Shown: positions 20,220 through 30,310 of the stretch, in pieces | How positions within the stretch are numbered: the first letter of the stretch is position 1 | How the letters are laid out: each line of letters starts with the position of its first letter | Origin: Gadus chalcogrammus | Taxonomy: Eukaryota; Chordata; Actinopteri; Gadiformes; Gadidae | Assembly: GCF_026213295.1 (NCBI RefSeq) | Contig: NC_079427.1 | Location: 35,691,318 to 35,755,317 of the forward strand | Length of the DNA stretch: 64,000 nt | Reading direction: 5' to 3' | The notes under the pieces: model-generated | Told to the model about the DNA's origin: nothing | Seen by the model: the letters and a program-made list of their open reading frames with translations, nothing else | The model's database searches: none | Program-made: the position numbers and the translations under genes

Positions 20220-22247
20220 ATGGCACCAACAGCGGTAGAAGTTTTGAGTAGAGACAATCCACTCCTCAGAGATGAGATAAAACGAATTTCTGAGAAGTGG
20301 GAGAAGCGGACAGCTAAATCAGGCACAATATGGCCCGCGGGAGGGACTTTTGATCAAACAATGTGTAGGGACATGGAGGTAGTAATAAGGAACTACAAAC
20401 CTAACAGAAGTGGTAAAAAGGCCTTGGAGAAGAGAGACAGGGAGAAGTTAGTGCTAGCTTTGTTCGAAGAGGAGGGAGAGAGGTGGCACACATTACAACG
20501 AGTGGCCAGCAAAATAATCACAAAGAAAGAAGAGGCTCAACCTTTGCCTCTGAAGCTTGAGCCACCGCCGTACAAACCAACTGAAATGTATCCACTGTTA
20601 ACTGGCAACGTAGAAATTAAAGGGGAAGTCACACTAGATGAAGGAGTTAATAACTGTAACACACAGGGGAGGAGGGGCGCACCCATACACATGGACTGTT
20701 ATGAGGGGATTAGGAAAGCAAGAGAAGAGTGTAGCAATGCTGACACTAGTTCTAGTGAGAGTAAAGATGAGGACGAAGATGAGACAAGTGGTGATGAACA
20801 CAGTAATAAAGATGTGAAAGTTGATAATGAGCGAATTTGCGATGGGCCTTCTCCGGGAAAGAAAAAGAGGGGAAAGAGGTCAGTAAAGAGGACAAAGACT
20901 CAGAGGAAGCTAAAAAAGAGTAATGACCCCAAGGGGGAGGGGTATAGTGGGAGCCCAGCGACAGAGGAGCCTGGCTGCAGTACATCAGTACTAAGCCCCA
21001 CACCATTCGAGTTAGTTGAGAAACGAAGGAGATCACAAAGAAAGAAAAAGGCACCCGACACCCTCACAGGGAATTATCCTATTCTAGTCAAAGGACAACA
21101 GGTCCACTATCAACCGTGGGGTTCACAGGACTTGGAGGGAGTCATTTCTAAACTCCCTAACATACACAACGGGGCGTCTGAATGGATTAGAACATTTGAG
21201 GAACTCACAGTGGGAAAGCTAATGGCAGTGGGGGACCTGAAAGCTCTGTTGGCAAGAGTATTGGGGTTATCTAAAATGGAGTCTGTACTGAGGAATGGAG
21301 GGTTGGATATAATGGACGGAATGTATGATAGGACTACGCTTGATCGATACAGAGTGGCGATGTGGACCACACTGAGAACGGAGTTCCCGACCCACATCGA
21401 TCATAAAAACATGAGAGGCCTCCCCATCAATGACACAGAGAATCCTGCATCCTACCTCCAGGCCCAAGTGGACAGATGGCGCTTGGAGACGGATGAGGAT
21501 CCTGAGATCCATCCTGTGTTTTCGGTCATGTTTAGAAACTCTGTGATAGAGATTCTGCCTAGCCCAATTAAAATTAAGCTGGATGATGTGGTTGGACTGG
21601 TTACAAATAAATCTCACAGAGACTTCTGCGATCATGTGGTTCATGCAGTGGACAAATATCGGCAAAATGAACACAAAATACAGGAACAAAGCAAAGAGGT
21701 GCAGAGGAAGCTATCTCAGCTTCAGTTGGATGAACTCACAAGAAGAGAAAAAGAGAAGAAAAAACAGGCGGTTGTTTCAGAGTCTGTTGATACAATACTG
21801 CAAGCCGTCCAGCAGGGCGCACCACAAACCCAACCTCCTCAACAGGCATTCTCCCCCCCAGTACAACAGCTTCAGAGCCAATGGTCACCCACTCCACCTG
21901 CCATAAATATACACACACATAACAATGGGAACAAGCAGAATCACAACAAGGGGCCCCAGGGACAGTATAAGATTAATCAACAACAGTGGCCCCAGGGACA
22001 GTATAAGAATAATCAACAACAGGGGCCCCAGGGACAGTATAAGAATAATCAACAGCAGGGATTCCAAGGACAACGCAGAGGTCCTTTAATATGTTTTGGG
22101 TGCAACCAGGAAGGACATATTAAGAGAGATTGTTTGATTAACCCTTTTCCACCACAGCAAGGACAGGGCAACAGCTATCAGGGGAGGCAAGATCAAGGGA
22201 ACCACAACCAGAGACAGCAGGGTCCCTTCATGGGTCAGGGATACTAG
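20220..22247 (+). CDS. gag: Proviral Gag polyprotein, intact, 675 aa
   Basis: One open frame runs from ATG 20220 to TAG 22245-22247. The N-terminal half is charged and includes a Lys/Arg-rich stretch near residues 210-240. The middle part probably contains the capsid domain, but no motif was assigned with certainty. Residues about 580-615 are a 12-residue unit (PQGQYKNNQQQG) repeated three times. One zinc knuckle, CFGCNQEGHIKRDC (nt 22092-22133, residue about 625), follows and is expected to bind genomic RNA. The last part is Gln/Gly-rich. The protease frame continues directly after the stop codon, so stop-codon suppression is the likely expression route. Confidence 0.85.
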   Translation: MAPTAVEVLSRDNPLLRDEIKRISEKWEKRTAKSGTIWPAGGTFDQTMCRDMEVVIRNYKPNRSGKKALEKRDREKLVLALFEEEGERWHTLQRVASKIITKKEEAQPLPLKLEPPPYKPTEMYPLLTGNVEIKGEVTLDEGVNNCNTQGRRGAPIHMDCYEGIRKAREECSNADTSSSESKDEDEDETSGDEHSNKDVKVDNERICDGPSPGKKKRGKRSVKRTKTQRKLKKSNDPKGEGYSGSPATEEPGCSTSVLSPTPFELVEKRRRSQRKKKAPDTLTGNYPILVKGQQVHYQPWGSQDLEGVISKLPNIHNGASEWIRTFEELTVGKLMAVGDLKALLARVLGLSKMESVLRNGGLDIMDGMYDRTTLDRYRVAMWTTLRTEFPTHIDHKNMRGLPINDTENPASYLQAQVDRWRLETDEDPEIHPVFSVMFRNSVIEILPSPIKIKLDDVVGLVTNKSHRDFCDHVVHAVDKYRQNEHKIQEQSKEVQRKLSQLQLDELTRREKEKKKQAVVSESVDTILQAVQQGAPQTQPPQQAFSPPVQQLQSQWSPTPPAINIHTHNNGNKQNHNKGPQGQYKINQQQWPQGQYKNNQQQGPQGQYKNNQQQGFQGQRRGPLICFGCNQEGHIKRDCLINPFPPQQGQGNSYQGRQDQGNHNQRQQGPFMGQGY

Positions 22248-22871
22248 GGGTGCCCAGAGAATCCACAGGGGGAGGGTCAGCTTGTAGCAATCACAAAACA
22301 AGCTGATGAGGAACCAATACTGCAGGTTCTGATAAATGATAGAGGCACGCCAATGATGGTTGACACTGGAGCCACTTACACTTGCTTAGGTTCAAAATAT
22401 GCCTCTCACCTCCCCATGGCAGGAAAATTCGCCAAAACTGTAGGATTCTCGGGACACACACAGTTAATACCTATGACAGCTCCAGTAACGCTAAAACTGT
22501 ACGTACGTACAGCTAAGCTACCCATCTTGGTATCAGACACTACACCGGTTAATTTGATTGGAAGAGATGCATTGTGTAAATTGGGATTGCAGATATTATG
22601 TACACCACAGGGCATAAGGATTGAAACCGCAGGAACAGCATCTCAAATGATTCTGTCAAAGCCAGACACAGCAAATGTGTATTGGATAGGTAGAATTCAG
22701 GACCAGGTAAAAGAGGCAGTGGGGAAATGGGGTAGCTACATCAAGGCTCAGATCCCAAATGCAAGGGAGTCAAGGATAGGATATCATTGCACTCTATGTA
22801 TGACCCAACACAGGACCCAGATTTGGAAAACGAATGGCAGGAGAAAGCGGCAGGAAAAACAGCAGAGATAG
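22248..22871 (+). CDS. pro: Proviral aspartic protease, read in the gag frame past a TAG
   Basis: The frame is the same as gag and is open from the codon after TAG. The active-site motif VDTGAT starts near 22359, and the family's second motif IGRDAL lies near 22558. The protease is expected to cleave Gag and Gag-Pol. The frame stops at 22871 because of a shift: the homologous continuation is in another frame from 22787. Confidence 0.82.
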   Translation, partial: GCPENPQGEGQLVAITKQADEEPILQVLINDRGTPMMVDTGATYTCLGSKYASHLPMAGKFAKTVGFSGHTQLIPMTAPVTLKLYVRTAKLPILVSDTTPVNLIGRDALCKLGLQILCTPQGIRIETAGTASQMILSKPDTANVYWIGRIQDQVKEAVGKWGSYIKAQIPNARESRIGYHCTLCMTQHRTQIWKTNGRRKRQEKQQR

Positions 22872-23345
22872 AGTCACAGTACATAGTAATTGGGCCACAA
22901 GGAGCAGCCATGATGATACAAGATGCAGATCAATCATCAGCGATAAAGGATTGGTTTAAAGACACTAACAAAGTTGCCCATGTCACGTTGTTGATAAACA
23001 GGGGATTTGAAGCAAAAGATCTGGGGGAAATGATGTTTAATGAAAAACAACAAACTTGGGAAAACACAGAGAATCCATTGGTTCTCATGTCATGTTGCGG
23101 GAAGTTTTTGAAGATTCTGTGTTATGCGCATATGACAGGAATCTTACAGGAAGTGGAGGTGGTTCAGAAAAAACAACGGCAGATGACAATAGAGGAACCA
23201 TGGGATAGACGGAATGAGATGAGAAAAGAAATGTTGGCAGCCATACCTGGACAGGTGTGGTCAAGGTTCGATACAGATGTGGGTTTGGTTCATTCAGCTA
23301 ACCCAGTGGTAGTCCGGACCAGAAACAGCAGAAGTATGATATAAA
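22787..23345 (+). pseudogene. pol: Remnant of the pol region between protease and reverse transcriptase
   Basis: An open frame in a different phase from the protease includes SQYIVIGPQGAAM and FDTDVGLVHSANPVVV. I recall similar segments lying between protease and reverse transcriptase in fish endogenous retroviruses. The sequence breaks off near 23325, and env sequence follows at once, so the catalytic part of pol is deleted. Confidence 0.6.
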
Positions 23346-23967
23346 GGTCAACTTAAATAGAACACGAACAGAAGGTATCCCATATCAGGAAAAGTACGTT
23401 ATATGCTCAATGAAATGTTTTCTGCTGTTAGGATCGAGTCAACATAACAAATATCTTGAAGATAAATATTATGGAAAGCCATGGAACGTAATTATGAAAA
23501 GATGCCGAGAATTTGACATAACTCTATCACAAGAAATAGGCGAAGTAACACGACCAAAACAAACCAATTTTCAAATTGAAGAGGGATTAGAATGCTATCA
23601 AAATGACGAAGGAAACAAAAATGCCAGCGATGCAGGTAGTATACCAGAGGAACAATGTAACATAATTTGGAATGTCACACTATTCGATATAAACGGGAAA
23701 CGAATGTCATCTCAACCACCTGCGATTAAAAATGTCCAGCTTTTACCAGGCCCTCAGCAGAAGTCTAGAGAAAACTACATGTCAATGCTGTGGAGTGATG
23801 AAGCATTCGTGAGCCAGGACAGAGTGGTGGCAGATCAGTTTTGGCTTTGCGGTAATAACATTTTGCGTCCCATACTTGCTAAAATGTGGAGGGGACGATG
23901 CGCAAAAGTCCAAGTGGTTACAGAGATAGCAATATTACCATCAATAAAAGATGTAGTCGTAACTTAG
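23326..23967 (+). pseudogene. env: Proviral Env surface subunit, N-terminally truncated
   Basis: The frame is open from the pol junction near 23326 without a recognisable signal peptide; the first ATG in it is 23410. Asn-X-Ser/Thr sites occur (for example NAS and NVT). The segment near 23840-23940 resembles the end of a retroviral surface subunit. The frame closes at 23967, shortly before the furin site, which lies in another frame, so an indel separates the two subunits. The gene is described only; it is broken. Confidence 0.65.
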
Positions 23968-24683
23968 AAGATGATAACCTAAACAGGCGGAAGAGAGCAT
24001 ACGAACCAGACAAGAACATAAAAATTGATAAAATAGGACAACCCAGGGGAATACCCAATAAATTTAAGGCACGAAGTGAAGTAGCAGCAGGATTTGAGGC
24101 ACTACTGCCAGCAATCGGAATTGCTAAAAATGCGGAATGGATCAATTATATATTTTACAACCAACAAAGGTTTATCAACTACACAGATGATGCATTATCC
24201 GCCTTGGGTGAACAGCTGAAAGCCACAAGCGCTGTGGCTTGGCAGAACAGACAAGCTTTAGATTGGCTTTTAGCAGAAAGGGGGGGAGTTTGTGCGATTA
24301 TAGGTGCAATGTGTTGTACCTTCATTCCAAATAATACTGCCCCAGATGGATCATTCACACTTGCGATGAACAACCTAAAACGTTTGAGAAAGGAGTTAAA
24401 GGAAAATGCAGGCCATGATCATGGAATGTTTGAATGGCTGGAATCAAAGTTTGGTATGTGGGGAATGATGTTCGCAAAAATAGGTGCAGTGCTCCTAATA
24501 GTACTAACAGTGATGGGTCTGATCTTCTGCTGCTGCATTCCCATAGTCAGATCTATGATAGCATCTAGGCTCTCTAGGGAGATGACCCTTAGGGTAACTG
24601 GCATAGATGAGTCAAATGATTGGGAGTGGAAGCTCTATGGGAAAGTGCTTCAGAGCGAACCTGAAGAGGAGAGCGGACTGTGA
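23886..24683 (+). pseudogene. env: Proviral Env transmembrane subunit
   Basis: This frame begins upstream of an RRKR furin-type cleavage site (nt 23985-23996). It holds the CX6CC motif CAIIGAMCC (nt 24291-24317), which in gamma-type retroviruses forms the link to the surface subunit, and a hydrophobic membrane anchor near nt 24460-24545 ending in three cysteines. A short cytoplasmic tail ends at 24683. The subunit itself is uninterrupted, but it is out of frame with the surface subunit. Confidence 0.78.
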
Positions 24684-25410
24684 TATATCAAAATGCCAGG
24701 TGGAGGCTCACACGATGTGCTAGTAACCTCTCGATGTGAGCCGGCCTCGTGATCTACAAGGCTTGATTTCAGCCAACAGGAGCAACATCTATCACAATGT
24801 CCAAAACCCCCCACTCGTATCCTGCGCACCAAAACATGAAGATCACCTGAGCCATTCAAATCCGTGCAAGCATGCAGACAATCTCAAATTTCTAAAAACT
24901 GTATTATGATGAAACATTAGTTTTTGAGTATAATATTATGTCACACATTTTTGAATGTATGTTATGTCAATTTTTTGTATAATATTGGGTCACACATTTT
25001 TGAAATGTATAATATTGGGTCACACATTTTTGAAATGTATAATATGATGTCACATATTTTTAAAATGCCAATTTTCAATGCATGCTGAATGATTATTGAT
25101 TATTATGCTGTTTATGATTATTATGTAGGTATTCTAAATACACATTTGATATAGCTGCATGATGAATATAGAATATTGTGCTATTATGCTTAGAAAGGTT
25201 TTATGTTTATATATGAACAACTAGGGATTAGAGTGTTAATAATACACTGCATTTGGTAAATCTTTTTTGCCTCAAATATTGCAGGTTGAAATCCCTGTCG
25301 AAGCTCTGAGGTTTTTACCGATGACCAGATGTGGTGTCAATTTGGCAAGGGCTTAGCAACATATAGGCTTAGCAATAATTTAAGTAATTTGTTGGAACCT
25401 TATCGGCCCC
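24684..25410 (+). other. Provirus 3' untranslated region with 30-33-bp tandem repeats
   Basis: Four imperfect units of the type GTATAATATTGGGTCACACA lie at about 24925-25070. The rest is AT-rich with no coding sequence recognised. Confidence 0.7.
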
Positions 25411-25424
25411 AACAAGGGGGGATA
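25411..25424 (+). promoter_or_regulatory. Candidate polypurine tract of the provirus
   Basis: AACAAGGGGGGATA lies directly before the 3' LTR, where plus-strand DNA synthesis would be primed. Confidence 0.75.
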
Positions 25425-25889
25425 TGTGGGAGAAATTAACCATTACTTTTATATTAACTATGAGTATTATCAGGCCTATATACATCAGGATAAACATTAA
25501 TGGTGGAATGTAGAGAAACCACACCTGGACCCAGAGTAATGGCCTGATAAGGCACCAAGGACTTTGGGGCCCAGACTACTGACATCCTCCCATTTTTAGA
25601 TTAACTACAGGAGATGAGCCCACACGTAAGGGAATGTAAGGCCATTTTGAACATATACCAGGATGGTCATATATTACATACATGACAGCTCAGTTTGGGT
25701 GGATAAGAGGGACTGGGATCGGAGCGCCAGTCAGTGTGTCTTTTGCAAACCTCATGCTCGGCTCTGTTGTACCTATTTTGTGGGTGACAATAAAGTCTCT
25801 GTCATTACTTTTTCCGGACTCCCCGATTTCTATTGCTCATAACTAGTTGAAGTAAATTAGATAAGTCGTTAACAAAAATTGCAACTACA
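25425..25889 (+). repeat. 3' LTR of the provirus
   Basis: It is equal in length to the 5' LTR and identical except at four positions. CTGG follows directly and repeats the four bases before the 5' LTR. Confidence 0.93.
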
Positions 25890-25893
25890 CTGG

Positions 25894-26348
25894 CAGTCAG
25901 TGTGTTTTTCATAGTTTAATAGTTCCTTTTCAAGTATGTGCATTAAGAAACCTTGAACAGTGCAATTGGCAATACACATTTATTTCACAAATCAACATTA
26001 CCAAAAAAAGCTATATATTTCTATAGCAGTAAAAATGTACACATCTCAATATATACATACACATCTCAATAGTTGAACTGTAATATAAATAACATAGCAT
26101 ATATATAATACAATATAATATAATGACTCAGTATAATGTGCAATGGAATAACATATATATGATATATATAATATGTGAAACAATATAATATAATATAATA
26201 TATTTTAAGTGGTATATATTCATACTGGCTGCCACTTTCTAAAACAGAAGAACAAAATAGTTGAACAGGTGTATCTCATTCTCAATCATTCCAAATGAAC
26301 ACACACACACAATAAAACCATTTTCAGCAAGCTTAGTGATGCACTTAC
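25894..26348. other. THAP transposon interior, AT-rich
   Basis: Repeated ATAATATAAT and ATATATGATAT runs occur. No exon was recognised downstream of the second THAP exon. Confidence 0.5.
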
Positions 26349-27233
26349 TCTTTTGAGATGTGTTGGGAAACTGAACACAGATGGTTTAGTTCCATCCCTG
26401 AGCCTGACATTTTGGCCTGTCCGGTCAAAATCCTCCGGCTGAAAGTGCTGGCTACAGAGCATTGACCTCTCATTGGCAGAAAAGTCTTCCCTTTTCACAG
26501 CCACTTCCCACTGTCTCCTCAACTGCTTCTCTTTGGGAAACCTTAAAATTGCGAGAAAGGTTAGCTAGCCAGTCAGTCAGATTCATAATACAGATGTATC
26601 TTTAAAAAAAAACAAAAAAACATTTAAAACGTCAATTTCGGCCGGCGACTGACTGCAGGTGCATCTCACAGGTGCATGTAGAGTATCGTGACATTTTTTC
26701 CGTAGTTTCATTCATTACGTGACACCTTCATATATTGTAGAACCATTACATATACAGTGGCATGTTTTGAGCCTTTTTTTGTTTTAATCTAGTCTCTTTT
26801 TTAAATACATCACAGAGAGAAATTAAGGCCAGTCGCTCAGCCGAAACGCAGCTTTCCGTCGCGACCATAAATGCTATATAATTACATTATACATACATTG
26901 TAATTACTCACAAGCAAGTGGTAGATTATATATATATACTGTATATCCTATATTTCTTGACAATATTATCTCCTGTTGACGAACGATAGAATAAGGCTTT
27001 GCTCACCATGTCCATTTCACGTTAGACTAGCTATAGTCTGATTCTGGTGGCAACTTAGCTGTCTCAAAAACTCTTAGCTCTCAACATAACACATGGTCTA
27101 CGTGACATGACTGAATTTTACAATTACAAATAGAAACAATTGTTTAGTCTTACTTGTGAAAGGTAATTCCTTGCGATCTTGTTTGAATCGTCCTGACGGT
27201 GGTGCACCCCCAAGCGGCGCATGAAGTAGGCAT
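26349..27233 (-). CDS. THAP domain encoded by two exons, intact
   Basis: Exon 1 is 27233-27154, starting ATG and reading MPTSCAAWGC, with donor AA|GTAAGAC. Exon 2 is 26541-26349, after acceptor TTTTAAG and before donor AGA|GTAAGTG. Phases fit (80 + 193 nt = 91 codons). The spliced product has the zinc-coordinating pattern of a THAP domain: Cys5 and Cys10, a Trp in RRQWEVAV, CSQH, and the C-terminal KPSVFSFP in place of AVPTIF. THAP domains are C2CH DNA-binding fingers found in P-element-like and some Harbinger transposases and in host regulators. The second donor predicts further exons, perhaps lost or beyond the provirus. It lies just inside the right terminus of the transposon, so it is more likely transposon-borne than a host gene. 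Confidence 0.72.
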
Positions 27234-27339
27234 CTTCACTCCGAAGACAAAATAACTCCCGTAACAAGATGGCGCCGACGATTTATGCCGTCCAAGGCCG
27301 AAGGGGGCGTCTACCTATATGATGTCTATGCGTGTGTAG

Positions 27340-27690
27340 GCCTACTTGCAACCGCTATAAATCCCAGGATGCATTTCGCACTCGCAGCAGTACGATGGCG
27401 GACAATATGGAGAAGACGCACAACTGTAGCTTAAGTTACTCTTAACTTATATATATATTTATATAAATATATAATATAATAATAATAATAATATAAGATA
27501 ATATATAAATATATATGCATAAAGTCGTGCGTGTATAGCTCATACACATGACAGGACACGCATATCTTTTCAATTTTTATTCATTCAGAATATTTACATA
27601 CTATTTGAAAATGAAGGAGGCTGGGATTTTGTTTTATATCATTTGTTTATATTGTTCAGTAGTATATGCCTAAATGAGGCATATACTACT
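27340..27690 (-). mobile_element. GGCCGTTTCTC MITE, internal fragment with terminal hairpin
   Basis: It matches the inner part of the MITE in inverse orientation, from CCGCTATAAATCCCAGGATG to TATATGCCTAAATGAGG, without either terminus. At the right edge, 27658-27690 form a 14-bp perfect palindrome AGTAGTATATGCCT with a 5-base loop, as if the end had been copied back. Confidence 0.75.
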
Positions 27691-27882
27691 CTATTCTGAA
27701 AGAATAAAAGGATTTAATTCATTCCCTTTTTCTGAGGACATCATTTACTACATTATATATTAACATTATTTTGAATACTTTCAGGATGGACTGACTGGAC
27801 TTTAAAATTGATTATAGATGAAAGACTTCTCATTCAATTACATACATGTCATTCAATATACAATGTTTTCAGTGTACAAAAT

Positions 27883-27925
27883 TACAGCTCCGGAAAAAAT
27901 GAAGGGACCACTCCAAATGTTCAGT
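27883..27925 (+). repeat. Lone terminus resembling a Tc1/mariner inverted repeat
   Basis: TACAGCTCCGGAAAAAATGA and the following GGGACCACTCCAAA resemble the end of a common fish Tc1-like element as I recall it. The opposite terminus is not present nearby. Confidence 0.35.
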
Positions 27926-27994
27926 GCCTGTTGTTTTAATATTTATATATTATATTTAATATTTATAGTTACATGTTTGAGCAGAAACACAGGG

Positions 27995-29941
27995 ATGTAG
28001 CCTTTTAAATCAAGTGGTCCCTGGAAGTTGGTCATCACACAGCAGACGGTCCACAGCTGATTGACTGTCGCAGACAAGGTGAAAGGACAGTGTGTTCCCA
28101 GATGCGGTATTCCTTGACTCTGCCTATTGCTCTTTCTAAGAGGATTCGAAGTCGAGCGATTGCTTGTGTTTTCAGAGCATCCTCTTCAGTGAACTGCGCA
28201 GTGGTTAGAGATAAATTAATTAGTAATATTATTGTGAGTGCTTCTGTCCATCTTAAACATTTGTCTGCATATCTTAATGGTCACGTTTGGGTCAAAGTTC
28301 TAATTTGAAATGTTCATTCCTTTCATGCTTACCTGTCATCTTGAAGGGTGGTATAATCAGCGTTGCCCCACGATCAGCTAGTGGCTTCTCGATGGTGAAA
28401 CCCTTGTCTGCCATGCAGCCATCTCCTGGCTCCAGTAAATCCAGTAGTCCACCTCGTTCAGTCAGCTCTGGGTCGGAGATGGAGCCGGTGAAGAGACTTG
28501 ACACAAAAGTCACAGCACTACAAGGGGCAATCCCAATCAAGGCCTTAAAGGTTGTTGTGTTCTTGTAAGATGATTAGCTTCGCATGGTATTCTTGACTTG
28601 CTGTTTACTCATCCAGATGGGGAGGGAGCCAAGGAGCAGGGGAGGGAGCCAAGGAGCAGGTAACGGTAGTTGGCCCACGGTATAACAACATGGGAGACAG
28701 TGGACACACTGACCTGAAACTTGCAGGCCTGCAAACTTGCAGGCCTGCAGCAACCCGGCAGCAGAAGAGAAAAAACTCAACCAGTTGCAGTCTACACGTT
28801 GGACTGGGAGAAATGGGTTCAAATGTTTGTTTCTTTTTCTGAGCATTCGACCAATAAACCAACATGGAGGCAGATGGTTGAATAACCTCCCAGAAGTCAC
28901 AAAAACATCTCTTGACGTGAATCTGGTGTAAAAAAGGATGTCCGCGTCTGAGACACAGAATCTGTGAAAAGGCACTTGAACCACTTTCAGCTGTGACAGC
29001 TCTCATCAGCTCGACTGTTTCTTCCAATTGCTGTATGTGTACAGCAGCAGCATCCAGTGCACCTGTATGAGATGAGGAAAAAAAATTAAAACATCTAACC
29101 CAGATTTTGGCTGTGACTTGCATATTGGAAGCAGTTTGGACCTCTAAAGAAATTGCTTTTTGTAGCTCAATATTGCTTTTAAATTTTGCTTTTTATAGCT
29201 CAATATTCACCTTTACAATTAAGTAAGATATAAAATGCAACATTTGTACTTGTGATGAAGCTTTTCACATTGTGGTTTGGTCAAATGCTGGGACATCAAT
29301 GAGACATTTTGTGCCCGAGTTCTGAAAAGTTGACCTACCTCCTCGGTATAACCTACTAAGAGCCCATTCTGTGATTAAACCATAGGTAGTACATCCTGTC
29401 AGGTAGGTGGTTTAAGAACAGTATGGGGTAATAGTAAGCCAATATTTCAGAACACTAACAAACACTGACAAACCTGGTTTAGGAGCAGAACCGAAATCAT
29501 GTTCTGTCATCACCACCGAAGCTGAGATCTCCTCCATCGGCTCTTATTCACAGGGCAACGGTTGCTCCAGAGGAAGGGATGGGTGAACGTCTTGGCCTAA
29601 GCGAGTTGATGCTCTTTTATAAAAAGACCCCCTTCTTGGCAGTCCCCAGTTGTTCCACTGGAAACGGGAGGGTACAGACCCGATTTTTAGTCGCTTGGTG
29701 TGACCCCGGTTGGTTGCTAGCTGTAGCGTTTGTAGTCTGATTCACTAGTGCCGGCTACAAACAAACGTGCTACCTTGTTTATTTTAAAGTTTGGCCCTTC
29801 ATCCCGGCGAACCGCTTGAATCCACTTCTTCCTTAGACTAATTTCAGTCGGGAATCCATGAAAACTTAAGTAGGGTTGGTGTTGTTTGTTAGATGTACAA
29901 AGTGGAACAGAGCAGTGACATCTAGCCTTTGTTTCAGCCAT
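27995..29941 (-). pseudogene. THAP plus DDE_Tnp_4 (Harbinger-type) transposase, decayed
   Basis: Three minus-strand blocks lie in the right order. The ATG at 29941 opens a THAP N-terminus (CSVPLC, FHGFPTEISLRKKWIQAV) that runs to about 29770. A linker/helix block lies at about 29060-28600, including LEETVELM and FWEVIQPSASMLVYW. The DDE_Tnp_4 C-terminal half lies at about 28560-27995, with FTGSISDPELT, a MADKGF motif carrying one catalytic Asp, PPFKM, and then RAIGRVKEYRI and TVNQLWTVCCVMTN. Frames shift between blocks, stops occur, and the segment expected to carry the first catalytic Asp between 28600 and 28550 is absent. In intact elements this enzyme cuts at 3-bp TAA/TTA targets. The copy is inactive. 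Confidence 0.75.
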
Positions 29942-30040
29942 GGTGGAAGTGCGCCGGAAGTTTTCATGCACAACGAAGACAAATCCCGCCACCGGAACCA
30001 GGAAGCGTGATAATCCCCTATTGAGAAACGGGTCACAGTC
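29942..30040. other. Upstream flank of the THAP transposase remnant
   Basis: It carries a GTTTTCATGCACAACGAAG segment and a TTGAGAAACGG motif resembling a MITE end. No separate feature can be supported. Confidence 0.3.
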
Positions 30041-30310
30041 AGGCCCCCAGGATAGGCGCATACTTCCGCAATCCACCAGTGCTCAGAGGCCAAGCCTGGT
30101 ATTGCAGCTGTTTAAGCTGGCTGTGGACGGGGGTCCGTCATTTCATGTGGCCCAGAAGTAGATATCGCCGTCCACTCCAATACAAGTGGGGAACAGGATT
30201 GTGTCTCCGCAAAAATGTCTGGATATCAATCAAAGGCTCATAATTATATTTCTACCCTGTTCTAAAAAAATTTAAGTTTTTTCTTTTCAAAACGCCTCCT
30301 CAAGCGTTTT
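30041..30310 (+). repeat. Repeat shared in inverse orientation with 12718-12991
   Basis: It starts CAGGCCCCCAGGATAGGCGC and ends AAGCGTTTTATT, nearly identical to the reverse complement of the MITE body at 12718-12991. Only one end has the terminal repeat here, so it may be the end of the element that carried the neighbouring THAP transposase. Confidence 0.65.

Larger units (their letters stand above)
18276..25889 (+). mobile_element. Retrovirus-like provirus with two 465-bp LTRs, pol mostly deleted
   Basis: Two LTRs beginning TGTGGGAG and ending CTACA are flanked by CTGG on both sides (18272-18275 and 25890-25893). They differ at only 4 of 465 positions, so the insertion is young. The interior holds a long leader, gag, protease in the gag frame after a TAG stop, a short piece of the pol N-terminal region, then directly env remains. 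Reverse transcriptase, RNase H and integrase are missing, so it could move only with help. The CX6CC motif in env and the gag-TAG-pro arrangement resemble gamma/epsilon-type retroviruses. Confidence 0.9.
17824..27330 (-). mobile_element. THAP-domain DNA transposon split by a provirus
   Basis: The left end CATAGACATCATATAGGTAG and the right end CTACCTATATGATGTCTATG are perfect inverted copies. The similarity runs on through GACGCC, a GCCATATTGTTACGGGAG or CGCCATCTTGTTACGGGAG block, giving about 75-90 bp of terminal repeat. Without the provirus at 18276-25889 and its target duplication the element is about 1.9 kb. The right arm encodes a two-exon THAP domain on the minus strand. A P-element/THAP9-like origin is the best guess; no catalytic domain remains. 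No clear target duplication was found. Confidence 0.65.

Noticed and set aside
24925..25070. Satellite array
   Set aside because: There are only about four imperfect units, confined to the 3' region of the provirus.
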